This document shows positions 35,881 through 47,035 of a stretch of 64,000 bases of DNA, piece after piece. This DNA is from Isoetes taiwanensis. Lineage: Eukaryota > Streptophyta > Lycopodiopsida > Isoetales > Isoetaceae. The DNA lies in the NCBI GenBank assembly GCA_021234155.1, contig JAJEKV010000038.1, positions 5,257,625-5,321,624 on the forward strand. The letters are read 5' to 3'. A program made the position numbers and the translations under genes. Position 1 is the stretch's first letter. Every line of letters starts with the position of its first letter. Below the pieces are notes generated by a model. That model ran no database searches. It saw only the letters and a list, made by a program, of their open reading frames with translations, and was not told the origin of the DNA.

Positions 35881-36650
35881 CGAAACCTAAGGGAAGAGAA
35901 TTACCTTTTGTATAAGAATGTTTTTCCCATGTCATTCAGAGTGCTTTATTTCGCTAGCTCGGTGTTGTTGAGCCGCCGGGAACCGGCGGTTCGACGGTAA
36001 TACGGCTTATAGAACAAGCGATGCCCAAGGTATCTTTGTGCCTTCTTGATCGAGAACCTACGGGCCTCTATTGAATCTTTGGCCATCTATTATCATAAAA
36101 TGTATGTCGGGATTCTCGATGAAGTCCTCCGGCTTGCTCCACATGATTACCTTCCTCGTTCGGTATCGACGGCACTACATCTGCGGGCATTGGCACTTGC
36201 CCCGGATTTTCGATCATCTTTGTTCACTATCTCCAAGGTCTTTGCTTGTCATACCTTCTCGCTGATATAAATGGCTTTAGTGGACTGAAAAGCCTATCCA
36301 TGAATTTGGATGGGTGAAGTTCAGGGCCAGTGGATACTTGTCGGCATATTTTTTGAGCTTGCTCATCGCCTCCTAAGCGCACGGCCTTGTCATCGCGTCA
36401 CTTGTAAGGCTCTTTGTTAAACTACGTGGTTTCCCGCCTTTAGAGCTTTCTTCTTCCTTATCCTTCCTTTTGTAAGTAGACCAGCGCACGAGGGCCTCGT
36501 GCTAATGGCTCGTCGAGCGGTATGTAAGCCCCTCACATATTCTTTTAGGAGTCAATGGCTCGCTTAATGGCTTGTCGACCAAATTTGAAGAGGTTATCGG
36601 CCATAATAATGCGCTCTTAATGCGGTCTCTTTAAAAGAGCTAGCACTGCA

Positions 36651-37753
36651 TCAATTGATCTTCTTTAGGCTCTTCTTATGTTTTTGGCCCACTTCAACTA
36701 GCACAGAACAGAAAGAATCGTCTTGTACTTCACATGTAATAAGAATTCCCTGCTTCTTCATTTGATCAGTCTCTCTTACCCTTGACATGAATATGTGGTC
36801 TGTCTTCCCACCAGTTTTGAATATCTCCACATACCATTCTGACCCCTCTATAAGATCTTCTTCTAGACATGGAGGTTCTACCTGAGCCTTTATTATTCCA
36901 GATGTATCTTCTAACGTCAATACATGCTGCAGGTCTGTAACAGTAACATCTTCATCTGTCCTTTGCTTTTTCTGGGCTGTAGAGGTCTCGCCTTGCTTGG
37001 TCCTCCCTCTTTTGCTTGTCTTTTGTGATCCTGTGAAATTACAGCACATGGGTTAATCTTTTAATGCTAAAATATATGCTGTCGAAACATATGCAACAAA
37101 AACGCGCTTGGCGTGATTTGAAAACGAATACACAACAAGTTCATTTAGTTTATTGGGGCCAGGCGCCAGGCGCGTTTTGTCCCAGTCAAAATGCAACAAA
37201 TACGCGCTTGGCGCACTTTAGAAGTGACCTCAAAGATAAAGAAACTAATGTAATGACTAATTAAACTGCGCCAGGGGCGTTTTGTCCGAATCAAAATGCT
37301 CAGGACACAACTAACTATAAAAAATACAACTTAAAGAGTTGAATCTTCATCAGAGGACACAACTAACTATAAAAAACACAACTAGCTACTGAATACTGTT
37401 CAGCTAAGTATACAAGCTTGAAACAGCACATACAGCATTAAAAGAAAAAACAACATGCACACATTAAGCATTTATTTCCATACATTTTTGGGACATATGA
37501 ACTCAAATATTAGAGGACATATGCTTCTTATCGGATAATAACTCTATTATTACAGAAAAAATCCTAAAAACCTAACAAAAAGAGGGACACAGAAATCAAT
37601 TACAGAACAAAAACACTGATTCATACCTGAGGCGCTTGTTGGATTTGTGCTTTCCGCTTGTTCAGCAAACTCCAGGCTTTAGATTTGTGCTTTGGCCTGT
37701 CGCCCACCTCTACCTGCGCCTCGGCCGCGGCTGCCAGATCCTCTAGACGCCAT
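36651..37753 (-). CDS. Unrecognised two-exon gene with RG-rich N-terminus
   Basis: Exon 1 would start at ATG 37753 (MASRGSGSRGRGAGRGG, an RGG-like nucleic-acid-binding stretch) and end at a CAG|GTATGA donor near 37628. Exon 2 starts after TTTCACAG at about 37033 and runs to a stop at 36651; it has a basic segment (TSKRGRTKQ) and then an acidic/hydrophobic part without a known domain. Exon 1 contains an in-frame TAA after 'KAQI' beside a short duplicated block, so this copy may be broken. The intron carries several CGCGCC palindromes. A TATATATA box lies about 50 bp upstream. Confidence 0.4.
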
Positions 37754-37797
37754 AGAACTGCAAGTGCGGATAATATGAGACTGGGGTTTTGGTTTAA

Positions 37798-37812
37798 ACT
37801 TATATATATGCG
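37798..37812 (-). promoter_or_regulatory. Possible TATA box for the 37.75-kb gene
   Basis: TTATATATATG read on the plus strand (CATATATATAA on the minus), about 50 bp before the minus-strand ATG at 37753. Position and sequence fit a plant TATA box; there is no other support. Confidence 0.35.
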
Positions 37813-38013
37813 TTCATAATCTAGGCCGTCAGATTTACAACCGTAAATTCAAATTCACGTCCTTTTCAATTTATACCGCCTTAATTAACCGTCCGTCCCG
37901 CTCATTTGCAAATTTAACTTGTGTTTTTCTTTTTAGTGCAATTTCAAGATAACAATTAATTATTATTTTCAAGAAACGCATATGTGGCAATCTACTACCA
38001 CCTAATCGGCCAC

Positions 38014-38095
38014 CTACTATCAGAGCGCCCAAGATCATTCCTACTATCAGAGCGCCCAAGATCAATCGACTATCAGAGCGCCCAAGATCCGTCTA
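38014..38095. repeat. Three ~27-bp tandem units
   Basis: 'CTACTATCAGAGCGCCCAAG' starts at about 38014 and 38041, then a shorter unit near 38066 ('CTATCAGAGCGCCCAAGATC'). A diverged fourth piece follows near 38125. Confidence 0.85.
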
Positions 38096-38574
38096 CAACG
38101 CTTAGGATCGATCGAGCCGCCTTCAATCCCAAGATCAATCGATGTCTGCTGAACTATGGTGAGTGTGATTCCATTCCGAATGCATTCTCTATGTTTCCCA
38201 ATGCATTCTTGTTCTCTATTTTTCGTCCTCTATTTTTCCCAATGCATTCTGGTTCTTTATCAGTGTCGGAGAAGAATGCTATCTTTTAACAGCAAACTTG
38301 AAGCGCCGAGTAGGCTTATGTAAAATCGAAGATCTGAATCCAAGTTCTATGTGTCATGGTGTTCCTCTTGGAAACAGTTTCTGTAAGATTTCCATTATAA
38401 ACTGCAATTATGAAGATGAGGCTCTTCCACGAAGACACCCCGGTGGCGATACAGTTGGTGAAAGCGTGGGCACATTTGTAGCATGGCCAAAAGAACGTCT
38501 GAAAAAGGTATGTTTATTTGGATATTCAAAAAAAAAAAAATGAATATATCATAACATCTGCGTGATGTTGTGAA

Positions 38575-38695
38575 TTTTGAATTCTTTGATGTTCTTTAGC
38601 CAGTCATATCAACCCCATGAAACTACACATTAATGAGAATGTGTAGTTTCTTGGGGTTGGTCATACTGGCTGGAGGGCATCAAAGGATTCAATGT
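38575..38695. repeat. Strong hairpin: ~56-bp arms, ~6-nt loop
   Basis: Left arm from 'TTGAATTCTTTGATG' through 'TAGCCAGTCATATCAACCCC' to 'AAACTACACATT' (ends ~38631); loop about AATGAG; right arm 'AATGTGTAGTTT' through 'GGGGTTGGTCATACTGGCTG' to 'CATCAAAGGATTCAA'. The arms pair almost throughout, with a few mismatches. This size and shape fit a plant microRNA-type precursor or a MITE foldback. No ORF. Confidence 0.85.
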
Positions 38696-38871
38696 TTTCG
38701 ACATTGCATATAATAAAAAAGCATAATAAAATAAGCGTCACATAAAAGTTTAAGCTGCAAAATTGCGCCAGGCGCGAGATTGTGTTTATATTCAAAAGAT
38801 ATATATGTACATTGTGAAAATGCGTCAGGCGGGAGTTCTTTCTGAACTAACATAGCTTGCTCTACATATCT

Positions 38872-39243
38872 CTACAAAATGTCGCAAAGGCCCACTTCAT
38901 TGGTCCAATACCGAGTAAAGTGCCACCTGGACCACTGTGATATGACATCATCCTCTTCTTCCCTGCGAATGTCGAGTCTCCAAATCAGAGTGTTGTATCG
39001 ATCCTTGATACTCCTAATCAAATCCTCGTATTTATTTGTGGGCATGAGCCTTACTAAGAGCATGAGGAGCCGAATATGTCCAGTGATGCGATGATAGCAT
39101 TCCCATGGCCCCTGATACAGACTGTCAACTGGCTTGTCCAACTCTCTGTGAATGTTTTGAACAGCACAATTAAGTAGTATCTTGTACAGGGTCCAGCGTT
39201 GATGGTCGTCCAGAGGAAGTATATTTGAACTAGAAGCAGCCAT
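38872..39243 (-). CDS. Hypothetical 123-aa protein
   Basis: A clean ATG-to-stop frame beginning MAASSSNILPLDDHQRW, rich in Leu, Arg and Trp and probably alpha-helical (KYEDLIRSIKDRYNTLIWRL). No domain recognised. CGCGCC palindromes lie on both sides. It is on the same strand as the two unrecognised genes to the left and may belong to the same unit. Confidence 0.45.
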   Translation of the reverse strand: MAASSSNILPLDDHQRWTLYKILLNCAVQNIHRELDKPVDSLYQGPWECYHRITGHIRLLMLLVRLMPTNKYEDLIRSIKDRYNTLIWRLDIRREEEDDVISQWSRWHFTRYWTNEVGLCDIL

Positions 39244-39469
39244 GTGTAATGCACTAGAACGAGAGAAATTAACTAATTAGCAAATGATATTCCTATCCCC
39301 AGAAAACAATTCTACGTATGCAAAATTCAAAACGCGCCAGGCGCGTTTACTATAGTGTTTTTTTTACAGATCTACTGCACACGCGCCTGGCGCGATTTAT
39401 ATAAAGCCGAACTAGAAATGCACCAAGCGCGATTTCGCCAATTCTAACATATCATTCTATAGAGCCATG

Positions 39470-40680
39470 GGAATAGATAGAGCAAATCTAAGAGCAAATA
39501 GAGCAGAATAAGAACTCATAGAGCATTATTTAGTTTAGTTCATTATTTAGTTCATTATTTACTTCATTGTTTTAGTTAGAACTCCTTGTTTAGTTCATTA
39601 TTTAGTTCATTGTTTAGAACTCCTTATTTAGTTCATTATTTAGAGCAGATAGAAGAAGAGCTAGTGGAATAGAATAAGAGCAGATACAACAAAATCATAT
39701 AAGCAAGGTCGTAGAGCAGATAGATCATAGAGCACGATCATATAGGCAAGATCATAGAGCAGATAGATCATAGATCATAGAGCATAGAGCAGATAGATCA
39801 TAGAGCAAGATCATATAGGCAAGATCATAGAGCAAGAGCAGAGAGCAAGATCATATAAGCAATAGAACATGTTTATTAGCAATAGATCTATATATGAAGG
39901 TGCTAGGGCAGTATAGGACTGATGCATCTAAAAGTCTAAGCCAGTAAGCACTCCCCTTCATTAAGCCTGAAGCTCATATAATAGATAAAGAACAGATAAA
40001 GCAGATAGAACAGAACATTCAAATACTAGAATAAAAACAAGAATAAGATAACAAACTTTAAGTAAAGAACAGGAAATACTAACCTAGTTGATTTGAGCCG
40101 AGAAGAAGCCAATAGCAGATGATTTGAGCCTTAAGAAGCCGAGAAGAAGCCAATAGCAGTTGATTTGAGCCTTAAGAAGCCGAGAAGAAGCAATAGCAGA
40201 TAATTTGGAAACCGAGAAGCCGAGAACCTTTAACACAAAACCAAAAAACCAGAAAACTTTGTTATTCCAAGCCGAAGCCAAAAAACCAGAGAGATTGTAG
40301 AGAGCCGAAACCTTTAGCCGAATGCTTTGTAGAAACCTTCGAGCATAAAAGCCTTTGAGCCGAAAACCCAAAAGCAGAAAGCTCGAAAAGCTCGAAAGCG
40401 CAGATAAAAACAGATTGAAGCAGATTGAAGCAGATAGAAGCCGAGAAGCAGATTGAAGCCGAGAAAGATAGAAGATAAGATAATATTATCTCCTCCTTAG
40501 GTCATGCAGCAGATAGATTGAAGATAGAAAGATAGATGCCGAGAAAGATAGATTGTAGCCGGAAGAGATAGAAGCGAGAAATTGAAAATTGGAAGCCGAA
40601 ATTGGAAGCAGAAGCGCCTGGAATGCCTGGAATTGGAAGCAGAAGCGCCTGGAATTAGAAAAGTTCAAAAGTGTGAGAGA
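39470..40680. repeat. Low-complexity and short tandem repeats (AGATAGATCATAGAGC and GAAGCCGAGAAG types)
   Basis: 39480-39880 repeats 'AGATCATAGAGC' and 'TTAGTTCATTATTTAG' words. 40090-40200 has a ~57-bp unit (TTGATTTGAGCC...GCCGAGAAGAAGCCAATAGC) about 2.5 times. 40380-40640 is made of 'GCAGATTGAAGCCGAGAA'-like words. ORFs here are artefacts of the repeats. Confidence 0.85.
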
Positions 40681-40779
40681 AAAGTTTGAAAAGGAATGCT
40701 AACTTGAAATAATAACTGCTTTTAAAATTTCGTACCGCGCCATTATAACTTCCGCGAAAATTTTATATTACAAGGGTTA

Positions 40780-41110
40780 ATTGTTTTAAGGACAATTGTT
40801 TTAAGGGTTAATTGTTTTAAGGGTTATTAAGTTTAAAAGTTTAAAAGTTATGAGTTATAAGTTTATATGCTAGTTTTAAGTTAATAGTTAAATTATAAGT
40901 TTAAAAGTTCATGAATTAGAACTTCTAACCTTAAAACATTTAACCTACAATAACTTTCCAACCTTAAAATTTCGAGAAATAATAAACTTCTTAACCTTAA
41001 AACTGCTAACCTATAATAACCTTAAAAGTTGTTTCTAAGGTTATTATAGGATACAAGTTAGAAGGTTATAAGTAGAGGGTTTTATTTATATATAATGTTG
41101 AGGAAAATAA
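40780..41110. other. AT-rich low-complexity, no gene
   Basis: Recurring 'AAGGGTTAATTGTTTTAAGG' and 'CCTTAAAAC' / 'GTTTTAAGG' words; the opposed 'AACCTTAAAAGTTG...CTAAGGTTATTATAGG' segments could pair weakly. Confidence 0.5.
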
Positions 41111-41125
41111 CTTGGGGAATCCCAT

Positions 41126-41148
41126 TATCTATCTATCTATCTATCTAT
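41126..41148. repeat. (ATCT)n microsatellite
   Basis: About five to six tandem ATCT units. Confidence 0.9.
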
Positions 41149-41429
41149 ATCCATATATAATAATAATGGCGTTTTATGATAGTTTGTGCGCGATCTTGAC
41201 CTTTCATTTTGTTTTTTTCATAACTTTCATTCTGGGCCGTTTAATAGTTAGTTATTATTTTACCCGAAATGACCGTGAACAATTTTGCCCAAAACTAAGA
41301 AAATCATGAGCTATTTTTTGCTCTTACGTTTCTTACAAACGGTGGAGTGCCGGTGCTTGGATGCTCCAATGCTTGAATTTTAAGGGAAAACTAGGAAAAA
41401 AATCCAGAAGATTGTGATGAAGAATGTCG

Positions 41430-41600
41430 TTTTTTTTTGGCTCCAATCTCAAATTGTTGGCTCGGATGTTCAACTTCATACTCCTTTTTGTTCTCGAATT
41501 CTTACCTATGCAGATTATACTGCTTCCGGCCGTTGTGTTCAGCAGATTGAAGATTTTATTGCCGATCATGTCCTGCATACTATGATAAAGCCTCTGTTTT
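41430..41600 (+). pseudogene. Fragment of a PLP-dependent (class V aminotransferase-like) gene
   Basis: The frame reads LTYADYTASGR followed by an IEDFIADHVL helix. This matches the N-terminal signature 'YADYTASGR..-hydrophobic-IE-.-I' of plant class V aminotransferase / cysteine-desulfurase-like proteins. Only this block is present; the PLP-lysine region was not found downstream. The assignment rests on this one motif. Confidence 0.5.
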
Positions 41601-41844
41601 TGTCTAAATGTTAAACCCAGATAAAATTTTCAATTGGGTATTGTCGATTTTGTAGAACCCGTCGGCAGATTTTTGCCTAAAAATGTTCCAGTGTTGAGGA
41701 TTGGGAAAAATTTCCAATTGGGTAACTCGCTGATTTCTCACCTTCGAAGTATTTGCTTTTATCCAGGTTCAGAAGAACTTTCATTACATTTCCTTCGGTA
41801 TAATTTCATTGCATTCCTTTGCGTAATAGTAGTTTGCAGATGGA

Positions 41845-43418
41845 GTTTCAACAGGCATCTGGAAGAACAGGCATCACCACATTTGGCACGGGAAAAGCAG
41901 TTAATAACGAAACTAAACCCGATTTGGAAGATAATTCGATGCCTGAAACATGCAAAAACGTTTTCCTTGGCAACTCTCTTCAACGGATTTGAGCTCCAGA
42001 AGATCGACTTTTTTAAAAATGGCACAAAACTTCCGGATCTTTTCCGGATAGTTGGCCACGCTCTTCTAGACAGGTAATTTTTATGCCCGGGATGAAGCCT
42101 CGATTTAAAATTCCAGTAAAAATTATTGCCTTATTATTGCATTATGATGAATCTTTAAATTTTATTGTAGGTTGGTCGTGGCACATAAAAGGATGAAGAT
42201 GTCTAAAGCTTGCATTTTAGCACCGGCTTGAGGGGTAGGTTTTTTCGATGTCGTTTCATGGCACAATGTGCAATGGACATAATTATTCTTATGATCAGAT
42301 TCGGGCTCTGCCGGAGTTTTTGCAAAGCATCTAGGAAGCTTCATTGAAGTCCTTTTCTAGCACTCGCACAAGTATGAGATGATGTTGTCGAGGAGAAATT
42401 TGCAATGAATTGGCCAAAGCTCATTGTAGAACTACTTGAGATCAACTTCCAGGTCACTTTTCTTGCCATTTTATTAACAGATATATAGACTATTCTAACA
42501 AGCATCATTTTAGATTTGAATATTAAAGTCTTTTAAAATTATTCTTATGTTTGTGCTACGTGATTATATTTTCAGGGTATGGATAACCGCACTTCAAATT
42601 TGAGCATTCAAAGTAGGCTGTTTAGTGTAGTTTCAACAGGCATCTGGAAGAACAGGCATCACCACATTTGGCACGGGAAAAGCAGTTAATAACGAAACTA
42701 AACCCGATTTGGAAGATAATTCGATGCCTGAAACATGCAAAAACGTTTTCCTTGGCAACTCTCTTCAACGGATTTGAGCTCCAGAAGATCGACTTTTTTT
42801 AAAGATGGCACAAAACTTCTGGATCTTTTCCTGGATAGTTGGCCACGCTCTTCTAGACAGGTAATTTTTATGCCACGGGATGAAGCCTCGATTTAAAATT
42901 CCAAGTAAAAATTATTGCCTTATTATTGCATTATGATGAATCTTTAAATTTTATTGTAGGTTGGTCGTGGCACATAAAAGGATGAAGATGTCCTAAAGCT
43001 TGCATTTTAGCAATCGGGCTTGAGGGGTAGGTTCTTCGATGTCGTTTCATGGCACAATGTGCAATGGACATAATTATTCTTATGATCCAGATTCAGGCTC
43101 TGCCGAGTTTTTTGCAGCATCTAGGAAGCTTCATTGAAGTCCTTTTCTAGCACTCGCACAAGTATGAGATGATGTTGTCGAGGAGAAATTTGCAATGAAT
43201 TGGCCAAAGCTCATTGTAGAACTACTTGAGATCAACTTCCAGGTCACTTTTCTTGCCATTTTATTAACAGATATATAGACTATTCTAACAAGCATCATTT
43301 TAGATTTGAATATTAAAGTCTTTTAAAATTATTCTTATGTTTGTGCTACGTGATTATATTTTCAGGGTATGGATAACCGCACTTCAAATTTGAGCATTCA
43401 AAGTAGGCTGTTTAGTGT
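41845..43418. repeat. ~785-bp tandem duplication with exon-like content
   Basis: 'GTTTCAACAGGCATCTGGAA' at 41845 and 42630; both copies end at 'AAGTAGGCTGTTTAGTGT' (42629 and ~43418). The second copy differs by a few single-base indels. Each copy has an exon-like stretch ending CTAGACAG|GTAATTTT and an intron-like AT-rich part. In copy 1 the frame from 41634 stays open for 147 codons to this donor; in copy 2 it is frameshifted. The protein was not recognised. Confidence 0.92.
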
Positions 43419-44230
43419 GCTTTTGAACATTATTTATAATGGCTATTTCAATGTATGTTTTAGAGCCTACGGTTTTGCCTTTTCATGCCATCTTCATGTG
43501 ATAGACATAACCTCAACCCGTTCTAATTTCGCTTATACCTCCTTTTTGCATGCACGACCAGCCAAAAAGTGGCAAGTTATTTCCTGAAAGTAGGCTCCTA
43601 TGAAGATCTTCATCATAGAAATAAGAGCATCTATGAAGCTGGAAATTCTACTGAAAATAGCTTCAACATTGCTTCCATTCTGGCCCCTGCTGTAAATAAA
43701 TAGTTACTTTCCTTTAGTTTTGGTATTGCTCTTTTCTACAAGCCAACAACAGCTTGCCTCTGTTTGCAGTGAGGTTATCCCTCTCTTCCTTCCATACATA
43801 TGATTAATCTATGCATTTAATGAGGAAATCTTAAGGCATGACCAACAGGAAAGGGTGAAGATTGGGTTCAGGCTTTTGGAAAACATCAGAGAAAATGCAA
43901 ACTATTAAATCTGGCAGCCTGAATCTCCTTCTGCCTGTGACTATATACAGAGTTGGAGACTGCAATACCCAGTTTTCAAGTCTTCAATGGCTGCACGTAT
44001 GTCAAGTTTAAGTTCATTCGGGAACAGAATTAATGAGACAAATTGTAAATTTGTTTCCATTTGGTCTCTTGTTAGATATGCGGCACTTTCTTCTGCTTCC
44101 ATGCTTCTGCAGATTTAGACAAACCCAGTCAGACAGACTTGTCGATCTATAAGATATGTGGAGGCACTACTTGTAAACAAGACCCAAAACATAGCACCCT
44201 TGAAGTGCATGAAGACGTCGCGGGATCCAC
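43419..44230. other. Unassigned sequence with possible exon pieces
   Basis: Short open stretches near 43600-43690 and 43850-43990 have plausible splice contexts, but no family was recognised. They could be 5' parts of the TFIIIC90-like gene to the right. Confidence 0.3.
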
Positions 44231-44429
44231 CCTTGACGTTTATTGACATTTTTGGGAGGTCCGGGTTGCTCTTTATCTAACGCTCATAGCTATGACAGTG
44301 TGAAGTTATGGTCGAAAGTGCAGTCCTTGATGGAAGTTTCGAAACCAAAATGTCTTTACCCCGACATTGCTTATGAAGGCAAGTATCGCTTGTTTCTTGT
44401 TGTTTGCTTTGTTGTGTCCAACTCGGATG

Positions 44430-45448
44430 CTTATCAACTATTATCGACATGTGGCCGATCCCATTTATATAGTCAGAAGTTCTCTAGCTCTGAATGTGCC
44501 ATTTGGAAATACGCATGCCGTTCTTGCTATTGGCAAGGTTTCAGGATGTGTAGTAGTATGGGAAGGTAATGGTCTTCGCATCTCTGGACAAATGGCTTCT
44601 CAGCCACGGGCACATAAGCAAGTGGTAAGTTAGCTTATGAAATCCCATGAATTCTGCTGTATTCACTTGGTCATAGTTTACTTTTGGAAATAGGTTACTG
44701 GGCTTGCATGGACCTTCGATGGGAAATATTTGTATAGTTGTGCACAGGTTTGTATAACCTCCGTTATTCATTTTGCTTTCTGCATGAACCAAAGCTTACT
44801 CTCATTGTTCCAGGATGATAAATTGCAAGGATGGGGCTTTGATGACAAGTCACTCTGGCCACTGGAGCACCCAGATTGTTTGCAGTTGCTAGGTGGTGAA
44901 GTCAACATTGATGTAGGAAGTTTATATGTTTCATTGCGTTTCTTTGGTATCATCTAGCCAACTATTGGGTGTATCAATCTTCTGCAGGTGCCTTCTTTAG
45001 CCTTAGAGTTCTTCTATGGTGTTGCCTTATCATCTGGAAGCTTAGCTCTGTCAATGGTATGAAGCTTGCCTAAAACATCTGCTAAATTTTCCGTTATGAG
45101 CAAGATCTATGGTTCACACTTTCAGTTAAAGGATGAAATTGGAATTTTTCTATAAATGCTTGACTTCTCACCATTCTTTACAACTATAATGGTCATTCTT
45201 TATTTAAAATATTAGCAACATTCTCTCCAGTTTCAAATTATAATGGCACTATTATCTTTTCCTAGGTCCGGAGTATAGCAAGTGGGGTCGTTGATCCAAG
45301 TACCAATCAAGTCAAGCAATCATATAGGTGTGTGAGTTGATGTTTGTGTCATCACGAGAATTTTAATGCTTATGCAACATCCTTGTTTGAATGTAGGACA
45401 CAAAAGGGTATGGTCCAAATAATATGGATTGGCGGACAAAACAAATAG
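44430..45448 (+). pseudogene. TFIIIC90-like WD40 gene (plant GTF3C4 relative), six-exon fragment
   Basis: Exons with clean GT-AG joints and compatible phases: ...-44624 (HAVLAIGKVSGCVVVWEG, a WD blade), 44694-44747 (VTGLAWTFDGKYLYSCAQ), 44814-44912 (DDKLQGWGFDD), 44988-45056 (FYGVALSSGSLALSM), 45266-45327 (VRSIASGVVDP) and 45397-45448 (TQKGMVQIIWIGGQ). The order matches the N-terminal beta-propeller of the plant WD40 protein related to the 90-kDa subunit of RNA polymerase III factor TFIIIC. A TAG follows directly after IWIGGQNK and no later exons (such as the zinc-ribbon end) were seen, so this is truncated. Assignment is by remembered motif similarity. Confidence 0.65.
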
Positions 45449-46422
45449 GCCAAAGATGTGTCCTCAACTGGTGGAAGCTGATTGGTATGATTCCCTCCTG
45501 CAATGGCATTTTCAGTTATCCTTCCTGCATTCTGTTGTGATTTAATGTTTGGTTGCCATTCTTCACTCAAGATTCTTCGTCCGCAGACATTATGTGCGAT
45601 GTCATTAATGTTATCGGGATCATGTATGGGAATGAGCCGCCGCCAATTGTATTGGTTGGACACAGGTTGTCTCTCATTTGTTGCAAAGAGCAATGATGGC
45701 ACTTTCCTATTACATTGTAGAGCTTGGGAATTTACGTGTGGCATGGTACTTATTAATGCTTGTTGGATTGATGCATTATATTACGTTGATGCAAATGTGT
45801 TATAGATATGAATTATTTGTGATATTGTTGTAGTGTATTTTTAAGAACCTTTGTCCATTTTTTTCGCAAAGATAGAAGATGGGTAAATAGTGTACATTGA
45901 ATTGATTGCAGATTTTTCGCAGATCCTAAAACTCATTCATGCACATGTAAATATGTTTTCTTGATAAAAAGGCAAAGTTTGAAAAAAATACACCAGTTCA
46001 TTGGTCTTTGTTATATGGGGAGGGCCCTGTGATGGCTTATTCTTTGAACAAAAGTTTAAAAGTATCAAGCATCTTTGCTCATATTTTTATTTTTGATGAA
46101 TATAATTGCAACGTATCTTATTTGTTATAACTTATAATAGTTTTCTTACTTATGCCCCACCACCTTCAACATCTTTAATAAGTATCGAAACAACATACAC
46201 AATGAATCACAAAGCATCATATTAAAGCATTAACTTCTACAGATCCCATTAATACTGTAACAACTAATAGATGATGCACCCATATAGGTCCTCGAATATT
46301 AACTGTCATGAACCTCGTCACATTAACCTCTAGGGACTAAGGATGGCAATCTACAAGAAATTATCGACAAATATCGTCATTCATTAATGGAAATATACAT
46401 TATGCATGCAATGAGAACTTTC
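45449..46422. other. No recognisable gene
   Basis: ORFs on both strands at 45370-45805 overlap each other; no known domain. The rest is AT-rich. Confidence 0.4.
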
Positions 46423-46600
46423 TATGATAGCCACTAAACTCCAAGCGAACATTCTATGATAGCCTCTAAACTCCAAGCGAGGAAGTCACTTTGAAAGAGT
46501 GCCAATGAGAGCTAATGGGTATGATAGCCTCTAAACTCCAAGCGAGGAAGTCACTTTGAAGGAGTGCCAATGAGAGCTAATGGGTATGATAGCCTTGCAA
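46423..46600. repeat. 65-bp tandem repeat
   Basis: 'TATGATAGCCTCTAAACTCC' at 46455 and 46520, with partial units at 46423 and 46585. It abuts the psbC-like block. Confidence 0.9.
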
Positions 46601-46664
46601 GACAACATGCCAAGTTGGGACAAAAATTCACCCATATGATGAATGGAAGACGATTGCTTCTCTA

Positions 46665-47035
46665 GACCGTACGAAAAGGTTTGGTTAGAATGTGCCAGAT
46701 TCCACTGAAAATACAAACGGAACCTAACCAAGTTAACATGTCCTCCAATTATATCTACCAAATTCTCTACACTAACAATCCAACCTTCTCCACTGAAAGG
46801 TGATTTGAGTAAATAACCAAATATAACATTTGGAGTAAGGGTAAGATTTGTTATTTCCCTTACATCTCCACCAGGGGGAGCCCAAGTATCATATATGCCC
46901 CCAAAATACAAGGCTTTGAATGCTAGAAGGAGAGCATCAACACCTAGCAAGATTAGGTGAATGCCTAAAATAGTGGCCATTTTGTTCTCATACATAACCG
47001 AAAAATGGAAAGGATTCTTCTAAAGTTTCAGGTCC
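46665..47035 (-). pseudogene. psbC: Nuclear plastid-DNA fragment with psbC (photosystem II CP43)
   Basis: Read on the minus strand, CP43 hallmarks appear in order: [15 protein letters not shown] (near 47030-46985), then after one frameshift [59 protein letters not shown] and IIGGHV. A second frameshift leads to [10 protein letters not shown] near 46670-46700. It is a fragment from the middle of psbC with substitutions at normally invariant positions and no start or end. It lies among nuclear repeats, so it is a decayed nuclear plastid insertion (NUPT), not a working gene. Confidence 0.92.

Noticed and set aside
46531-46995. Functional photosystem II gene
   Set aside because: Frameshifts, missing ends and nuclear repeat context show a decayed plastid insertion.
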